From NCBI RefSeq assembly GCF_024436415.1, contig NZ_JAFMZQ010000001.1:124001-188000 (forward strand): DNA of 64,000 nucleotides, given 5' to 3'. Both the position numbers and the translations under genes were made by a program. The notes beneath the pieces are model-generated. The model was not told where the DNA came from, ran no database searches, and was given only the letters and a program-made list of their open reading frames with translations. Below are positions 8,463 through 17,320 of this stretch, in pieces (position 1 is the stretch's first letter; every line of letters begins with the position of its first letter). This DNA is from Pedobacter deserti. GTDB lineage: Bacteria; Bacteroidota; Bacteroidia; Sphingobacteriales; Sphingobacteriaceae.

Positions 8463-9923
8463 TTATGCTTTACTCCAGGTTGTCCCTTCTTTACTGTCTT
8501 TTAGCTGTATGCCCATTTCCTGCAACCCAACACGTATTTTATCGGATGTGGCGTAGTCCTTATTCTCCTTGGCACTTCTGCGGATATCAATAACCAGATC
8601 CAGCACAGCATTCAGTTCAACGTTAGATGCGTCCTCATCCTTAAGGCCAAATACCTCAAACACAAAGTCATGCATCAGCTTTGTTAGTTTACCCAGCTCT
8701 TCTGCATTTATCGTGCCCTTACCATCGTGAATAACATTAATGATACGCACAGCTTCAAATAACTCAGCTATCACCACCGGACTGTTGATATCGTCGTCCA
8801 TCGCCTTCACGCAGTTCTCCGCAATAGGGCCGATCTCAAAATCACTATGTTCCGAGGCCCTAAGTTTAGGCAGCAGACCTACAGCGTTCATTAACCTGCG
8901 GAATCCTTTTTCCGAAGCTTCCAGGGCTTCGTTAGAAAAATCAAGCGTGCTCCGATAGTGCGCCTGAAGCATAAAGAACTTCACCGTCATCGGACTGAAA
9001 CCTTTTTTTAGCAAAGGGTGACTGCCTGTAAAAAGCTCCAGCGGTAAGAAACCGTTGCCGGCAGATTTGGACATGCGTGTGCCGTTTACAGTAAGCATAT
9101 TGGTATGCATCCAATATCTCGCCGGCTGTTTATGACTGCAGGCTTCGCTCTGTGCGATCTCGTTGGTATGATGTGTAGCAGCCAGGTCCATACCGCCGCC
9201 GTGGATATCAAACTCCTCACCCAGATATTTGGCACTCATGGCCGAGCACTCAATATGCCATCCCGGGAAACCTACACCCCATGGCGAAGGCCAGCGCATA
9301 ATGGTTTCAGGCTTCGCCTTGATCCATAGTGCGAAATCAAGTCGCCCGCGTTTCTCGTCCTGTCCGCCAAGCTCACGTGTATTGGCAAGCATATCTTCCA
9401 GGTTCCTGTTGGTCAGGATGGTGTAGTTATACTCCCTGCTGTATTTCTCAACATCAAAGTACACCGTTCCGTTAACCTCATAGGCGTAGCCGTTGCCCAT
9501 GATCTCCTTAATCATTTCAATCTGCTCGAGGATATGCCCGGTGGCCGTAGGCTCTATGCTTGGCGGCAGTGTATTGAACATCCGCATTACATCGTGAAAT
9601 CCTATGGTGTACTTCTGAACGATCTCCATGGGCTCAAGCTGTTCGAGTTTGGCCCTTTTTGCAAACTTGTCATCCCCCTCGTCGCGGTCGCCTTCCAGGT
9701 GACCTGCATCGGTGATGTTGCGGACGTACCTGACCTTGTATCCGCTGTATTTCAGGTACCTGTAAATCAGGTCGAAGGAGATAAAGGTGCGGCAATTGCC
9801 GAGATGCACATCGCTGTAAACAGTCGGACCGCAAACATACATGCCCACATTGGGCGGATTCAGCGGCTGGAAAGGTTCTTTCTGACGGGTAAGCGTATTA
9901 TATAGATGCAAGCCTGTGTTCAT
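8463..9923 (-). CDS. cysS: cysteinyl-tRNA synthetase
   Basis: Charges tRNA-Cys with cysteine in the cytosol. The 486-residue length is typical. The class I HIGH motif appears as HLGN after MYVCGPTVYSDV, with the zinc cysteine at residue 30. The KMSKS loop appears as RMSKSAGN. The zinc site is completed by GWHIECSAM and the HHTNEIAQSEA segment. All active-site motifs are intact. The start codon is preceded by TACCTTTG only four bases upstream, suggesting a nearly leaderless transcript in addition to readthrough from the upstream gene, whose stop is 18 bp away. Confidence 0.97.
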   Translation of the reverse strand: MNTGLHLYNTLTRQKEPFQPLNPPNVGMYVCGPTVYSDVHLGNCRTFISFDLIYRYLKYSGYKVRYVRNITDAGHLEGDRDEGDDKFAKRAKLEQLEPMEIVQKYTIGFHDVMRMFNTLPPSIEPTATGHILEQIEMIKEIMGNGYAYEVNGTVYFDVEKYSREYNYTILTNRNLEDMLANTRELGGQDEKRGRLDFALWIKAKPETIMRWPSPWGVGFPGWHIECSAMSAKYLGEEFDIHGGGMDLAATHHTNEIAQSEACSHKQPARYWMHTNMLTVNGTRMSKSAGNGFLPLELFTGSHPLLKKGFSPMTVKFFMLQAHYRSTLDFSNEALEASEKGFRRLMNAVGLLPKLRASEHSDFEIGPIAENCVKAMDDDINSPVVIAELFEAVRIINVIHDGKGTINAEELGKLTKLMHDFVFEVFGLKDEDASNVELNAVLDLVIDIRRSAKENKDYATSDKIRVGLQEMGIQLKDSKEGTTWSKA

Positions 9924-9927
9924 CGTG

Positions 9928-9935
9928 CAAAGGTA
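9928..9935 (-). promoter_or_regulatory. candidate -7 element TACCTTTG of cysS
   Basis: On the minus strand the sequence is TACCTTTG, an exact TAnnTTTG match ending four bases before the cysS ATG. No convincing -33 element is seen, so confidence is moderate. Confidence 0.4.
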
Positions 9936-9941
9936 AAAATT

Positions 9942-11063
9942 TTAGGGGTTTAACTTCAGGTCGCTCCGAACGGGGAAGTGATCTGATAATTTAGCTGGTA
10001 TGATACGGTAGTTGACAACTTCCAACGCTTTGCTGGCAGCGATATAGTCGATCTGAAAGTTCGGGAATTTGCCGTTGTAGGTGCGGCCCAGACCGGTACC
10101 CTTTTCCATGAATGTATTGTTGAGCGACCTGGTAAGCTGTGTAACTGCATAGGAGGCAGGGGTATCATTGAAATCACCTGCAATAATTAAAGGAGTCTGG
10201 CAGGTTTCCATATGGGCTTTCATGACGTCGACCTGATGACTGCGTTTAATAAAGGCGCGTTTAAGCAAGCCTAGTATCCGCCTGGACGGTGTCAGGTTGG
10301 CGTTCATCTTTTTTTTGACTTCGTCTATATAAGCATAATCCTGCTCGCGGAAAGAGATAGACTGCAGGTGTACGTTGTACACGCGTACAACCTGGCTCCC
10401 GATATCCAGATCCGCATAAATGCTTGTGTTGCCACTATGGTTCTCCCCAAAAACGATATGGCCCTTGTCTTTGATAGGATACTTGGAGAAAATAGCCAGA
10501 CCGGTGCCCTCATAGCTGTTTTCCGATGTAGGCACGAAATAGTAATGTGAGGTTTGCAGCAACCTTTTCAAACTGTCGGTAATGTCGAACGGCCCCTTCC
10601 TTCGTGTGAAGTATTCCTGGAAACAGATGATATCGGGGTTCTCCTGCTCTATGACATCAAGCATCTGCTCTTTAGCGGATTCGATCGCTTTTTCACCGTA
10701 GGGACTGAAGCTGTGCACGTTGTAAGTCATCATACGGATGTGCGAGCTGTCGCCTTTAGCGCCTTCCCCAGCCTCGCCAAAAATACCTACACTGGCATTT
10801 AAGGCCTGCCAGCCGATCAGGATCAGGACCAGCGTAGAGCCCGCTAGAATTAGCTTACTCCGTATCGTCCACCAAACCAGCATCAATATATTCAGCAGCA
10901 GCACAAACGGGTATGCCAGGCCAAAAAAAGCGATATAAGGATATTCACGCGGATCAAATCTGCCTGCTGTGAAGCCAAGTATCAGCGCAATAGCCAGCCC
11001 AAGCGCAAGCAGCTGCATCAATCTGTCGAAAAATGTTGTTTTAGACGTTCTTCTTCTCTTCAT
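9942..11063 (-). CDS. membrane-anchored endonuclease/exonuclease/phosphatase family protein
   Basis: Protein of 373 residues. Three hydrophobic segments at about 10-30, 38-60 and 70-90 anchor it in the inner membrane. The rest is an EEP (DNase I/sphingomyelinase-like) domain with TYNVHSFSPYG (N), ICFQEYF (catalytic/metal E), IIAGDFNDTPAS (D and N) and a C-terminal LSDHFPVRSDL (D-H pair). All metal and catalytic residues of the fold are present. The substrate is unknown; relatives act on phosphoesters. It is the third gene of a run that includes two rhomboids, the nearest starting 2 bp upstream. Confidence 0.85.
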   Translation of the reverse strand: MKRRRTSKTTFFDRLMQLLALGLAIALILGFTAGRFDPREYPYIAFFGLAYPFVLLLNILMLVWWTIRSKLILAGSTLVLILIGWQALNASVGIFGEAGEGAKGDSSHIRMMTYNVHSFSPYGEKAIESAKEQMLDVIEQENPDIICFQEYFTRRKGPFDITDSLKRLLQTSHYYFVPTSENSYEGTGLAIFSKYPIKDKGHIVFGENHSGNTSIYADLDIGSQVVRVYNVHLQSISFREQDYAYIDEVKKKMNANLTPSRRILGLLKRAFIKRSHQVDVMKAHMETCQTPLIIAGDFNDTPASYAVTQLTRSLNNTFMEKGTGLGRTYNGKFPNFQIDYIAASKALEVVNYRIIPAKLSDHFPVRSDLKLNP

Positions 11064-11065
11064 GC

Positions 11066-11923
11066 TTAATGCTTACTTGCTTTAAACAGGATCTCCTTTT
11101 CTTCTTTGCTCAGTTTGTCGTATCCCGATTGAGAAATTTTATCTAAGATAGCGTCTATTTGTCTTTGGTCCACCTCCTGGGTCTGACTTTTTTGCGATCG
11201 TACCTTGGCATCTTTATGTACTACACGAAGTTTGGGTTTGCGCTTGAACATGCTGCTCCAGTCGGTACCCGCCCTAAGCATGCGTATAAAGACAAAGCCG
11301 AAAAGGCCGCCGCCGAGGTGGGCAAAGCTGCCGCCAGCATTTGCCGAAGCCAGACTGATCATGTCGAGCACCACATATCCTGCGGCCAGATATTTCAGTT
11401 TTACGTCGCCAAAAAGCAGAAGACGCATACTATAATCGGGCAATAGCGTCGCAGTTCCAACGATAATTGCCATCACTGCCGCTGAAGAGCCGATAACGAA
11501 TCCGTTAGACACGCTACCCATAAACACCGGGAAAATATTAAAAGCAAGCAGGTACACCAACGCACCTGCGAAACCTCCGCCCAGGTAGACAAAATGAAAT
11601 TGCCTGGCTTTAAGAAAATCGAGAAAAATGCGTCCCATCCAGAAAAGCCATAGCATGTTGAACAGGATGTGGAGCAGGCCTTCGTGAAAAAACTGGTAGG
11701 TAAGCAAAGTATAGAAGCGGAACGGCAGCTTGTTCAGGTCGGCAGGGAAGCCTACATATGCAAACACCTGATCCTGAAAGCCGGCCTGCTGCCCCGACAA
11801 GAACAGGATAACGCTGACCAGGCCCATGGCTATGAAAATAAAGGCATTGATGCCGATATATAGGTATACCGGATCTCCTGACTTAAAAACCTTGTAGCTG
11901 ATATCTCTAAAAAAACTATTCAT
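11066..11923 (-). CDS. rhomboid-family intramembrane serine protease (second of a tandem pair)
   Basis: Inner-membrane protein of 285 residues with six or more hydrophobic helices. The ATG at 11923 is chosen because it starts MNSFFRDISY directly before the membrane domain; an earlier ATG would overlap the upstream gene far more. The rhomboid landmarks are FHEGLLHILFNMLWLFWMG (H, N), a GSSAAVMA helix carrying the catalytic serine in a G-x-S context, and the FAHLGGGLFGF helix carrying the catalytic histidine. The C-terminal 60 residues are cytosolic and basic, ending in a short helical segment (YDKLSKEEKEIL). It overlaps the upstream rhomboid gene by 8 bp, implying translational coupling. Confidence 0.88.
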   Translation of the reverse strand: MNSFFRDISYKVFKSGDPVYLYIGINAFIFIAMGLVSVILFLSGQQAGFQDQVFAYVGFPADLNKLPFRFYTLLTYQFFHEGLLHILFNMLWLFWMGRIFLDFLKARQFHFVYLGGGFAGALVYLLAFNIFPVFMGSVSNGFVIGSSAAVMAIIVGTATLLPDYSMRLLLFGDVKLKYLAAGYVVLDMISLASANAGGSFAHLGGGLFGFVFIRMLRAGTDWSSMFKRKPKLRVVHKDAKVRSQKSQTQEVDQRQIDAILDKISQSGYDKLSKEEKEILFKASKH

Positions 11924-12665
11924 AGTAGTTATAAAACCTGTCGTTGTTTTTGTCCTTCCAAAGTTTGACCAGGATGAATCCAAGCAAAGCGCCCCCAAGG
12001 TGCGCATAGTGCGCAACCGAGTCGCCCGGTATCTTGGCAACACCCAAACTCATTTCCAGGAGGATATAAACGGGTATCAGATATTTCGCTTTGATGGGTA
12101 CAGGTATAAACAGCACAAACATGCGGGTGTTTGGAAAAAGCATGCCAAAGGCTACCAGTAAACCGAATATAGCGCCTGAAGCACCTACCATAGGCGCGCC
12201 ATAAATGCCGAGCAATGTGGTACCCTGGTCGCGGGTGATTCCGGGCACATTGATATTACCCTGAAGATAGCCTCCCTCACGTGTGAGGTCGGTAATAGGA
12301 ATTCCCATGACGGATCCGGTCAGTTCATAAACTTCTACAGCCTGTACACCCATTTGCAGGGCCACGGCACCCAGACCGGTAATCAGATAAAAGTTCAGGA
12401 AACGCTTCTGCCCCCAGCGCTGCTCCAGCACACCGCCAAACATAAACAGCGCAAACATATTGAAAAAGATATGCGACATGTCGCCATGCATGAACATATA
12501 AGTAACCAGCTGCCATACCCTGAAAAACGGAGAATCAACATAAAAAGCGCCAAGGTGCTCCGAAAGATCTACACCGATATTACTGAATACATACTTAGCC
12601 GCAAAGAACAGCACATTGATGATCAGCAGGTTTTTTACTACAGGAGGTATATATAAGTTATTCAT
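11916..12665 (-). CDS. rhomboid-family intramembrane serine protease (first of a tandem pair)
   Basis: Polytopic inner-membrane protease of 249 residues. The ATG at 12665 (MNNLYIPPV) lies 4 bp after the mutL stop and is preferred over an upstream ATG inside mutL. It carries MHGDMSHIFFNMFALFMFG, the catalytic GASGAIFGL helix (serine in G-x-S-G) and HYAHLGGALLGF with the catalytic histidine. A loop rich in Gly, Thr and Pro at about residues 110-150 is longer than in minimal rhomboids. Cleaves substrates within membranes; targets unknown. Confidence 0.92.
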   Translation of the reverse strand: MNNLYIPPVVKNLLIINVLFFAAKYVFSNIGVDLSEHLGAFYVDSPFFRVWQLVTYMFMHGDMSHIFFNMFALFMFGGVLEQRWGQKRFLNFYLITGLGAVALQMGVQAVEVYELTGSVMGIPITDLTREGGYLQGNINVPGITRDQGTTLLGIYGAPMVGASGAIFGLLVAFGMLFPNTRMFVLFIPVPIKAKYLIPVYILLEMSLGVAKIPGDSVAHYAHLGGALLGFILVKLWKDKNNDRFYNYYE

Positions 12666-12669
12666 TCGT

Positions 12670-14538
12670 TTATTTCTCAAATCTTTTGTCAAGTTCAGCA
12701 AGGCTGATGGTATGTATCACGGGTTTCCCGCTCAAACTAATATTGGGTGCGGCACATCCAAACAACTCTTCTATCAGCGTATTCATTTCGGGCTGACTTA
12801 ATGCAGTTCCGCTCTTTATGGCGCTGTTCTTTGCCATGCTCCTTGCAAGCGCTCCCCGCCTGTCGAGCTTAAGCTCCTGCTGCGAATTCTTGAATCCTTC
12901 TATCAACTGCTCGAAAAGCTGCGTTTCGTTGATATTCACGCTGCCCAGGTCGACCGGTATACCCTCTATGACCAGGGTGTTCTTACCAAACTCGCGCACC
13001 TCAAAACCCAGGCTTTTGATGTCATCAAGCAAACTCCTGGCCAACTCATAGTCGCCCGCACTTAAGGTAACCGTTTGCGGAAAGAGACTTTGCTGTGAGG
13101 CGCCTTTGCGGTCCTCAAGATGGCGCTGAAAACGTTCATACAAAATCCGTTCATGCGCCGCCTGCTGATCGATAAGCATAACACCCGACTTAATCTGCGA
13201 GACGATATACCGGTTGTGCAGCTGCATAAATTGCTTCTGTACGGGGGCTAATTCTTCTTCACCTCCAGAACCCGGCAAGTTCAGTTCCGTTTGGTCGTAC
13301 CGCGACTCCGTGGCAACCTCATAAAGAGCGCCCCAGGACGCAACACTGCTGGAACCGCCTCCGCGACCATTGGAGTAGGGCTTGGGCATGCTTGAATAGC
13401 TCGAATTCCTCACCTGGCCCGGCTCATTGGCAAAGGGATTGAAATCCGGATTAAAGCTAATGCTGGGCGGCACAATCTCTTCGGGCGGCAGCGGGGTAAT
13501 CATATTGCTGAAACCGGTTTCCTGATCGAAATCTATCGTCGGACTGATGTTGAACCTTCCGAGTGAGCGTTTTACCGCCGAATGCAGGATAGCATAGATC
13601 GATTTTTCGTCGAGATACTTGATCTCGGTTTTTGTAGGATGCACATTGACATCTATATTGGCGGGATCTATATCAATAAAAAGCACATATAAGGGAAAGT
13701 TCTCTTCAGGAAGCAAATCTTCATAGGCCTTGTTTACGGCATGGTTCAGATAAGCATCTTTAATAAAACGGTTGTTCACGAAGAAAAACTGTTCGCCCCT
13801 GGTTTTTTTGGCAAACTGCGGTTTGCCGATAAAACCCTTCAGGTTGATGATCGTCGTTTCCTCCTCAACCGGAATAAGTCTTTCGTTATAATTATTGCCC
13901 AGCAGGTGTACGATGCGCTGTTTCAACGACGATGCCGGCAGCCGGTAAATCTCGGCGCCATCGTGATGCAGGCTGAAAGCTATGCCCGAATTTGACATGG
14001 CAATACGCTGAAACTCGTCGACAATATGGCGCATCTCAGCAGCATTGCTTTTCAGGAAGTTTCGGCGCGCAGGGGTATTGAAGAAGAGATTTTTTACACA
14101 TATGCTTGTGCCTGCCGGGGTGGCTACAGGCTCCTGACGGGTAACCGAAGAGCCTTCGATCTCGACCAGCGTGCCGATCTCATCTTCATGTCTTCGCGTT
14201 CTCATTTCTACCTGGGCAATTGCTGCAATAGAGGCCATCGCCTCTCCACGAAATCCCATCGTACGGATTGCAAAAAGATCTTCCGCCTTGCGAACTTTGG
14301 AAGTAGCATGACGCTCGAAACACATGCGGGCATCGGTTACACTCATACCGCAACCGTTATCTATAACCTGGATCAGGGCTTTCCCTGCGTCTTTGATGAT
14401 CAGCTGTATCTTACTCGCCCCCGCATCTATCGCGTTCTCTAAAAGTTCCTTTACCGCCGATGCCGGTCGCTGAACCACCTCTCCTGCTGCTATCTGATTG
14501 GCAATACTATCGGGTAAAAGCTTTATGATATCTGACAT
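12670..14538 (-). CDS. mutL: DNA mismatch repair protein MutL
   Basis: The 622-residue MutL couples mismatch recognition by MutS to strand removal. The N-terminal GHKL ATPase is complete: ENAIDAGA (motif I), IDNGCGM (II), TMGFRGEAMASIAA (III) and later ATPase loops. A Ser/Pro-rich linker of about 100 residues follows. The C-terminal dimerisation domain carries DQQAAHERILYE, the variant of the DQHA(X)2E(X)4E metal motif found in MutL proteins with endonuclease activity, so a latent nickase is likely. It heads the run mutL-rhomboid-rhomboid-EEP on the minus strand. Confidence 0.97.
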   Translation of the reverse strand: MSDIIKLLPDSIANQIAAGEVVQRPASAVKELLENAIDAGASKIQLIIKDAGKALIQVIDNGCGMSVTDARMCFERHATSKVRKAEDLFAIRTMGFRGEAMASIAAIAQVEMRTRRHEDEIGTLVEIEGSSVTRQEPVATPAGTSICVKNLFFNTPARRNFLKSNAAEMRHIVDEFQRIAMSNSGIAFSLHHDGAEIYRLPASSLKQRIVHLLGNNYNERLIPVEEETTIINLKGFIGKPQFAKKTRGEQFFFVNNRFIKDAYLNHAVNKAYEDLLPEENFPLYVLFIDIDPANIDVNVHPTKTEIKYLDEKSIYAILHSAVKRSLGRFNISPTIDFDQETGFSNMITPLPPEEIVPPSISFNPDFNPFANEPGQVRNSSYSSMPKPYSNGRGGGSSSVASWGALYEVATESRYDQTELNLPGSGGEEELAPVQKQFMQLHNRYIVSQIKSGVMLIDQQAAHERILYERFQRHLEDRKGASQQSLFPQTVTLSAGDYELARSLLDDIKSLGFEVREFGKNTLVIEGIPVDLGSVNINETQLFEQLIEGFKNSQQELKLDRRGALARSMAKNSAIKSGTALSQPEMNTLIEELFGCAAPNISLSGKPVIHTISLAELDKRFEK

Positions 14539-14643
14539 GTGTTATCCGGACTGTAAACGTCGCTAATTTAGGTAAAATAAGGCTCAATCACCGTCTCGTT
14601 TTCATATCTTTAGCAGTACACGAATCAAAACGCCTAATTTTAC

Positions 14644-14657
14644 GTTGTACTTACAAC
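14644..14657 (+). promoter_or_regulatory. small inverted repeat GTTGTA-CT-TACAAC upstream of the serine hydrolase
   Basis: Six-base perfect arms with a two-base spacer, located 22 bases before the chosen start and just downstream of TAATTTTA, a one-mismatch -7 element. It could be an operator; no regulator is suggested by context. Confidence 0.3.
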
Positions 14658-14678
14658 CAGAGTTTTTTGCCGTTATTT

Positions 14679-16511
14679 ATGAGAAAAAAGAATTTCGTCC
14701 GCCTTGTTATCATCTGTTTACACACCCTTATCACCTTCAATGCATGTGCCCAGAACCATCAGCATAACCAACAGATTCTTGCCGTAAGCAACACGGTGAT
14801 TCGTAATACAGTTTTACTGAATAATGAGCGCGGCATCATTCCACTCAGATCACTAAATGAGAAAAACATTGCGTCGGTAAGCCTTGACTTTTCCGGTCAG
14901 CCCCTGTTTGACAGTCTGGCGAACAAGTACGCTCAGGTGAAGTCATTTACAACTGGCAATTATAAGAACGCAACCAGCCTCGATGCACTTGAGGAGGACC
15001 TTAAGTTTTTTAATACAGTGATCATCAGCCTGCCAGCCCAACGGATCTCCGACAGCAGGAACCGCAACTTTATATTTAACGTAGCAAGAACGAAAGACGT
15101 GGTGCTATGTCTTTTTGGGGGACTATCCAGCCTCTCTTTGCTCGACTCGCTTAACGCCCCGCTGATCTGGACAGATCAGAGTACGCCGATTGCTTACGCT
15201 CTGGTGCCACAAGCGATATTTGGCGGCATTGCGCTTGATAAAAAGCTGAACAGTACTTTGTCGGCCAAATACGTGGCAGGCTCCGGGTTCAGTACAACAT
15301 CAACACGTTTAAAGTATACCCTTCCGGAAGACGCCGGTGTCAATACAGAAGACCTGCAGGAAATTGATGATATTGCCATGGAGGCCATCCGGGCGCGTGC
15401 GACACCGGGCATGGTAGTTCTTGCGGCAAAAGACGGGAAAGTGATCTTTAATAAAGCTTACGGGAGTCATACTTATGCCGACACGGTCCAGGAAAGGGTC
15501 TCCGACATCTTCGACATAGCTTCGGTTACCAAAACTACGGCCACCACACCAGCCGTCATGCGCTTATTTGAAGAGCGCAGGTTAAATCTTGATACCAATG
15601 TCGGGGCTTATATTCCGAGGGCCAGAACGCAACCTATGAACCCTGTGCGTTTAAGGGAGGTCATGCTCCATCAGGCAGGCTTTATTCCTTATATCGCTTT
15701 TCATGATTATGTGAAGCCTTCCGATCACAGCCGGGATTCGAGTGCAGCCTACCCTACGCAGGTGGCCGACGGTTACTACATCCGGCAAAATTTCTTTGAG
15801 GAGATGATGTGGCCCAAAATGCTGGCGACACCGCTGCGCACCCGGGGTAAATATGTATACAGCGACATCAGCATGTACGTTATGAAAGAGATCGTGGAAC
15901 AGATCAGCGGATCGCGTCTCGATGAATACGTCATGGAGAACTTTTATAAGCCCCTGGGCATGCAGACCGCCGGTTTCTCACCACGTAAGCGGTTCGACAG
16001 GGCCTTGATTGTACCTACTGAGCAGGACACCTATTTCCGGAAAACCCTGTTGCATGGTTTTGTACACGATCAGGGAGCAGCCCTTACCGGAGGGATTTCA
16101 GGCCACGCCGGCCTGTTTGCCAGTGCAAATGACCTCGCAATTTTTTACCAGATGCTGCTCAACAAAGGTACCTACGGAGGAGCGCAGATTTTTAAACCCG
16201 AGACCGTAGTACTATTCACTGCGCAGCAGTCAAACGTCAGCAGGCGCGGACTGGGCTTCGACCGCTGGGATCCGGACAAGACCAAAAAATATCCTTCAGA
16301 CCTGGCGTCACCGCAGACCTTCGGTCATACCGGCTACACGGGTACCTGCGTTTGGGTAGACGCGTCGCGGCAACTCGTATACGTTTTCCTGTCTAACCGC
16401 GTGCACCCTGCAGCAAGCAACAAACTGAGCACCATGAAAATAAGGGGCAGAATACAGGATGTCCTGAACCGGGCGGTCGACAAGTCCAAGCGAACTGCAC
16501 CAGCGCCTTAA
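14679..16511 (+). CDS. serine hydrolase (class C beta-lactamase fold) with an N-terminal GH3 C-terminal-like remnant
   Basis: Exported protein of 610 residues; ATG 14679 starts the signal peptide MRKKNFVRLVII. Residues about 40-215 match the non-catalytic C-terminal domain of GH3 glycosidases (NTVLLNNERGIIPL start, QAIFGGIALDKKLN end). Residues about 220-600 form a penicillin-binding/beta-lactamase domain with the S-x-x-K pair in ASVTKTTATT, a Y-S-D triad element and HTGYTG for the KTG box, so the active site is complete. In the fused GH3/beta-lactamase proteins I know from Bacteroidetes, a full GH3 catalytic barrel precedes this arrangement; here it is absent. The role is probably cell-wall peptide or ester hydrolysis, substrate unknown. 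It overlaps the convergent S24 regulator by 4 bp. Confidence 0.85.
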   Translation: MRKKNFVRLVIICLHTLITFNACAQNHQHNQQILAVSNTVIRNTVLLNNERGIIPLRSLNEKNIASVSLDFSGQPLFDSLANKYAQVKSFTTGNYKNATSLDALEEDLKFFNTVIISLPAQRISDSRNRNFIFNVARTKDVVLCLFGGLSSLSLLDSLNAPLIWTDQSTPIAYALVPQAIFGGIALDKKLNSTLSAKYVAGSGFSTTSTRLKYTLPEDAGVNTEDLQEIDDIAMEAIRARATPGMVVLAAKDGKVIFNKAYGSHTYADTVQERVSDIFDIASVTKTTATTPAVMRLFEERRLNLDTNVGAYIPRARTQPMNPVRLREVMLHQAGFIPYIAFHDYVKPSDHSRDSSAAYPTQVADGYYIRQNFFEEMMWPKMLATPLRTRGKYVYSDISMYVMKEIVEQISGSRLDEYVMENFYKPLGMQTAGFSPRKRFDRALIVPTEQDTYFRKTLLHGFVHDQGAALTGGISGHAGLFASANDLAIFYQMLLNKGTYGGAQIFKPETVVLFTAQQSNVSRRGLGFDRWDPDKTKKYPSDLASPQTFGHTGYTGTCVWVDASRQLVYVFLSNRVHPAASNKLSTMKIRGRIQDVLNRAVDKSKRTAPAP

Positions 16512-17194
16512 AGCTGATTCCTGGTGACCTTGCCCTTGATGATGAACATATTTCTGATAAATCTCTTCTCGATGACCATATCTCCGCGGTAGTTAGGATT
16601 CGATGCCCGGAGCACCAGCCTGTCTTCATCGGGATGTTCGAACACCAATTTCACTGTAGACATGTTGTTTGCCCGTTCATCGGTTACGACTAGGTAGGCC
16701 TCACCCCACTGCAGGACATCGTAATTGGTCACTTCCCGGATGACAATGATTTCCCCGCTGGCATATCTGGGATACATGCTGTCGCCATAAATAGGCAGGT
16801 AAGCATCACAATCATTAAAGGGCCGGAAGTTAACGTAGTACTCCGGACTTTCCCTGAGCTGATCAAAGCCGTCGACAGAAATCTCGGAGAGGTCGACGTT
16901 TAAATAAGGCACACCGGGATTCTCCTGTGACGCGGTCGTGTCTTCACTCCCGGGTCTTTCTGCAAACATATCACCCAGCCCCGTTTTAAGCCATTCGGGA
17001 TTGATGTGATGATAATCAATAATATCTTTTGACAAACGCTTCCCTATCTTCCGTTTTCCGTTTTCAATTGCAGAGCAATTGCTGATGTGATCAGTAACCG
17101 GCCGGTAGAACTGCTCCAGCGTCATTTGTTTAGCCTGGCGTACGGCACGTAAGCGTGCACCAAAATTATTATCCTCTGAATCAGGTTGTTTCAC
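16508..17194 (-). CDS. HTH/S24 (LexA/CI-like) transcriptional regulator
   Basis: Repressor-type protein of 228 residues starting at GTG 17194. Residues about 10-75 form a helix-turn-helix of the XRE type (RLRAVRQAKQMTLEQF, then NCSAIENGKRKIGKRL). Residues about 120-225 form an S24 peptidase fold with the nucleophile in YGDSMYPRY and the general-base lysine in TVKLVFEH. No clear Ala-Gly cleavage site is visible between the domains, so self-cleavage is uncertain. It is divergent from an unknown gene and the NTase-HEPN-like gene, with palindromic TTGAC/GTCAA sites between, which points to autoregulation and control of that pair. Confidence 0.88.
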   Translation of the reverse strand: MKQPDSEDNNFGARLRAVRQAKQMTLEQFYRPVTDHISNCSAIENGKRKIGKRLSKDIIDYHHINPEWLKTGLGDMFAERPGSEDTTASQENPGVPYLNVDLSEISVDGFDQLRESPEYYVNFRPFNDCDAYLPIYGDSMYPRYASGEIIVIREVTNYDVLQWGEAYLVVTDERANNMSTVKLVFEHPDEDRLVLRASNPNYRGDMVIEKRFIRNMFIIKGKVTRNQL

Positions 17195-17215
17195 AATATC
17201 AATTCATTTAGTTGT

Positions 17216-17243
17216 CTTTTGACTTGTCAATAATAGTCAAAAG
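17216..17243. promoter_or_regulatory. candidate operator cluster of the S24 repressor
   Basis: The segment contains the perfect palindrome TTGACTTGTCAA at 17219-17230, and it is also bounded by the arms CTTTTGAC (17216-17223) and GTCAAAAG (17236-17243). Three GTCAA half-sites thus lie in 28 bp, in the 126-bp gap between the S24 regulator and the divergent unknown gene. Binding by the neighbouring regulator is inferred. Confidence 0.6.
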
Positions 17244-17320
17244 AATATAACTTGCCAAAAGTTTCCTGATAAGCATTTTAGTTTATCACGGCGTAAATGT
17301 ATCTAAATAAATTGGAAATT

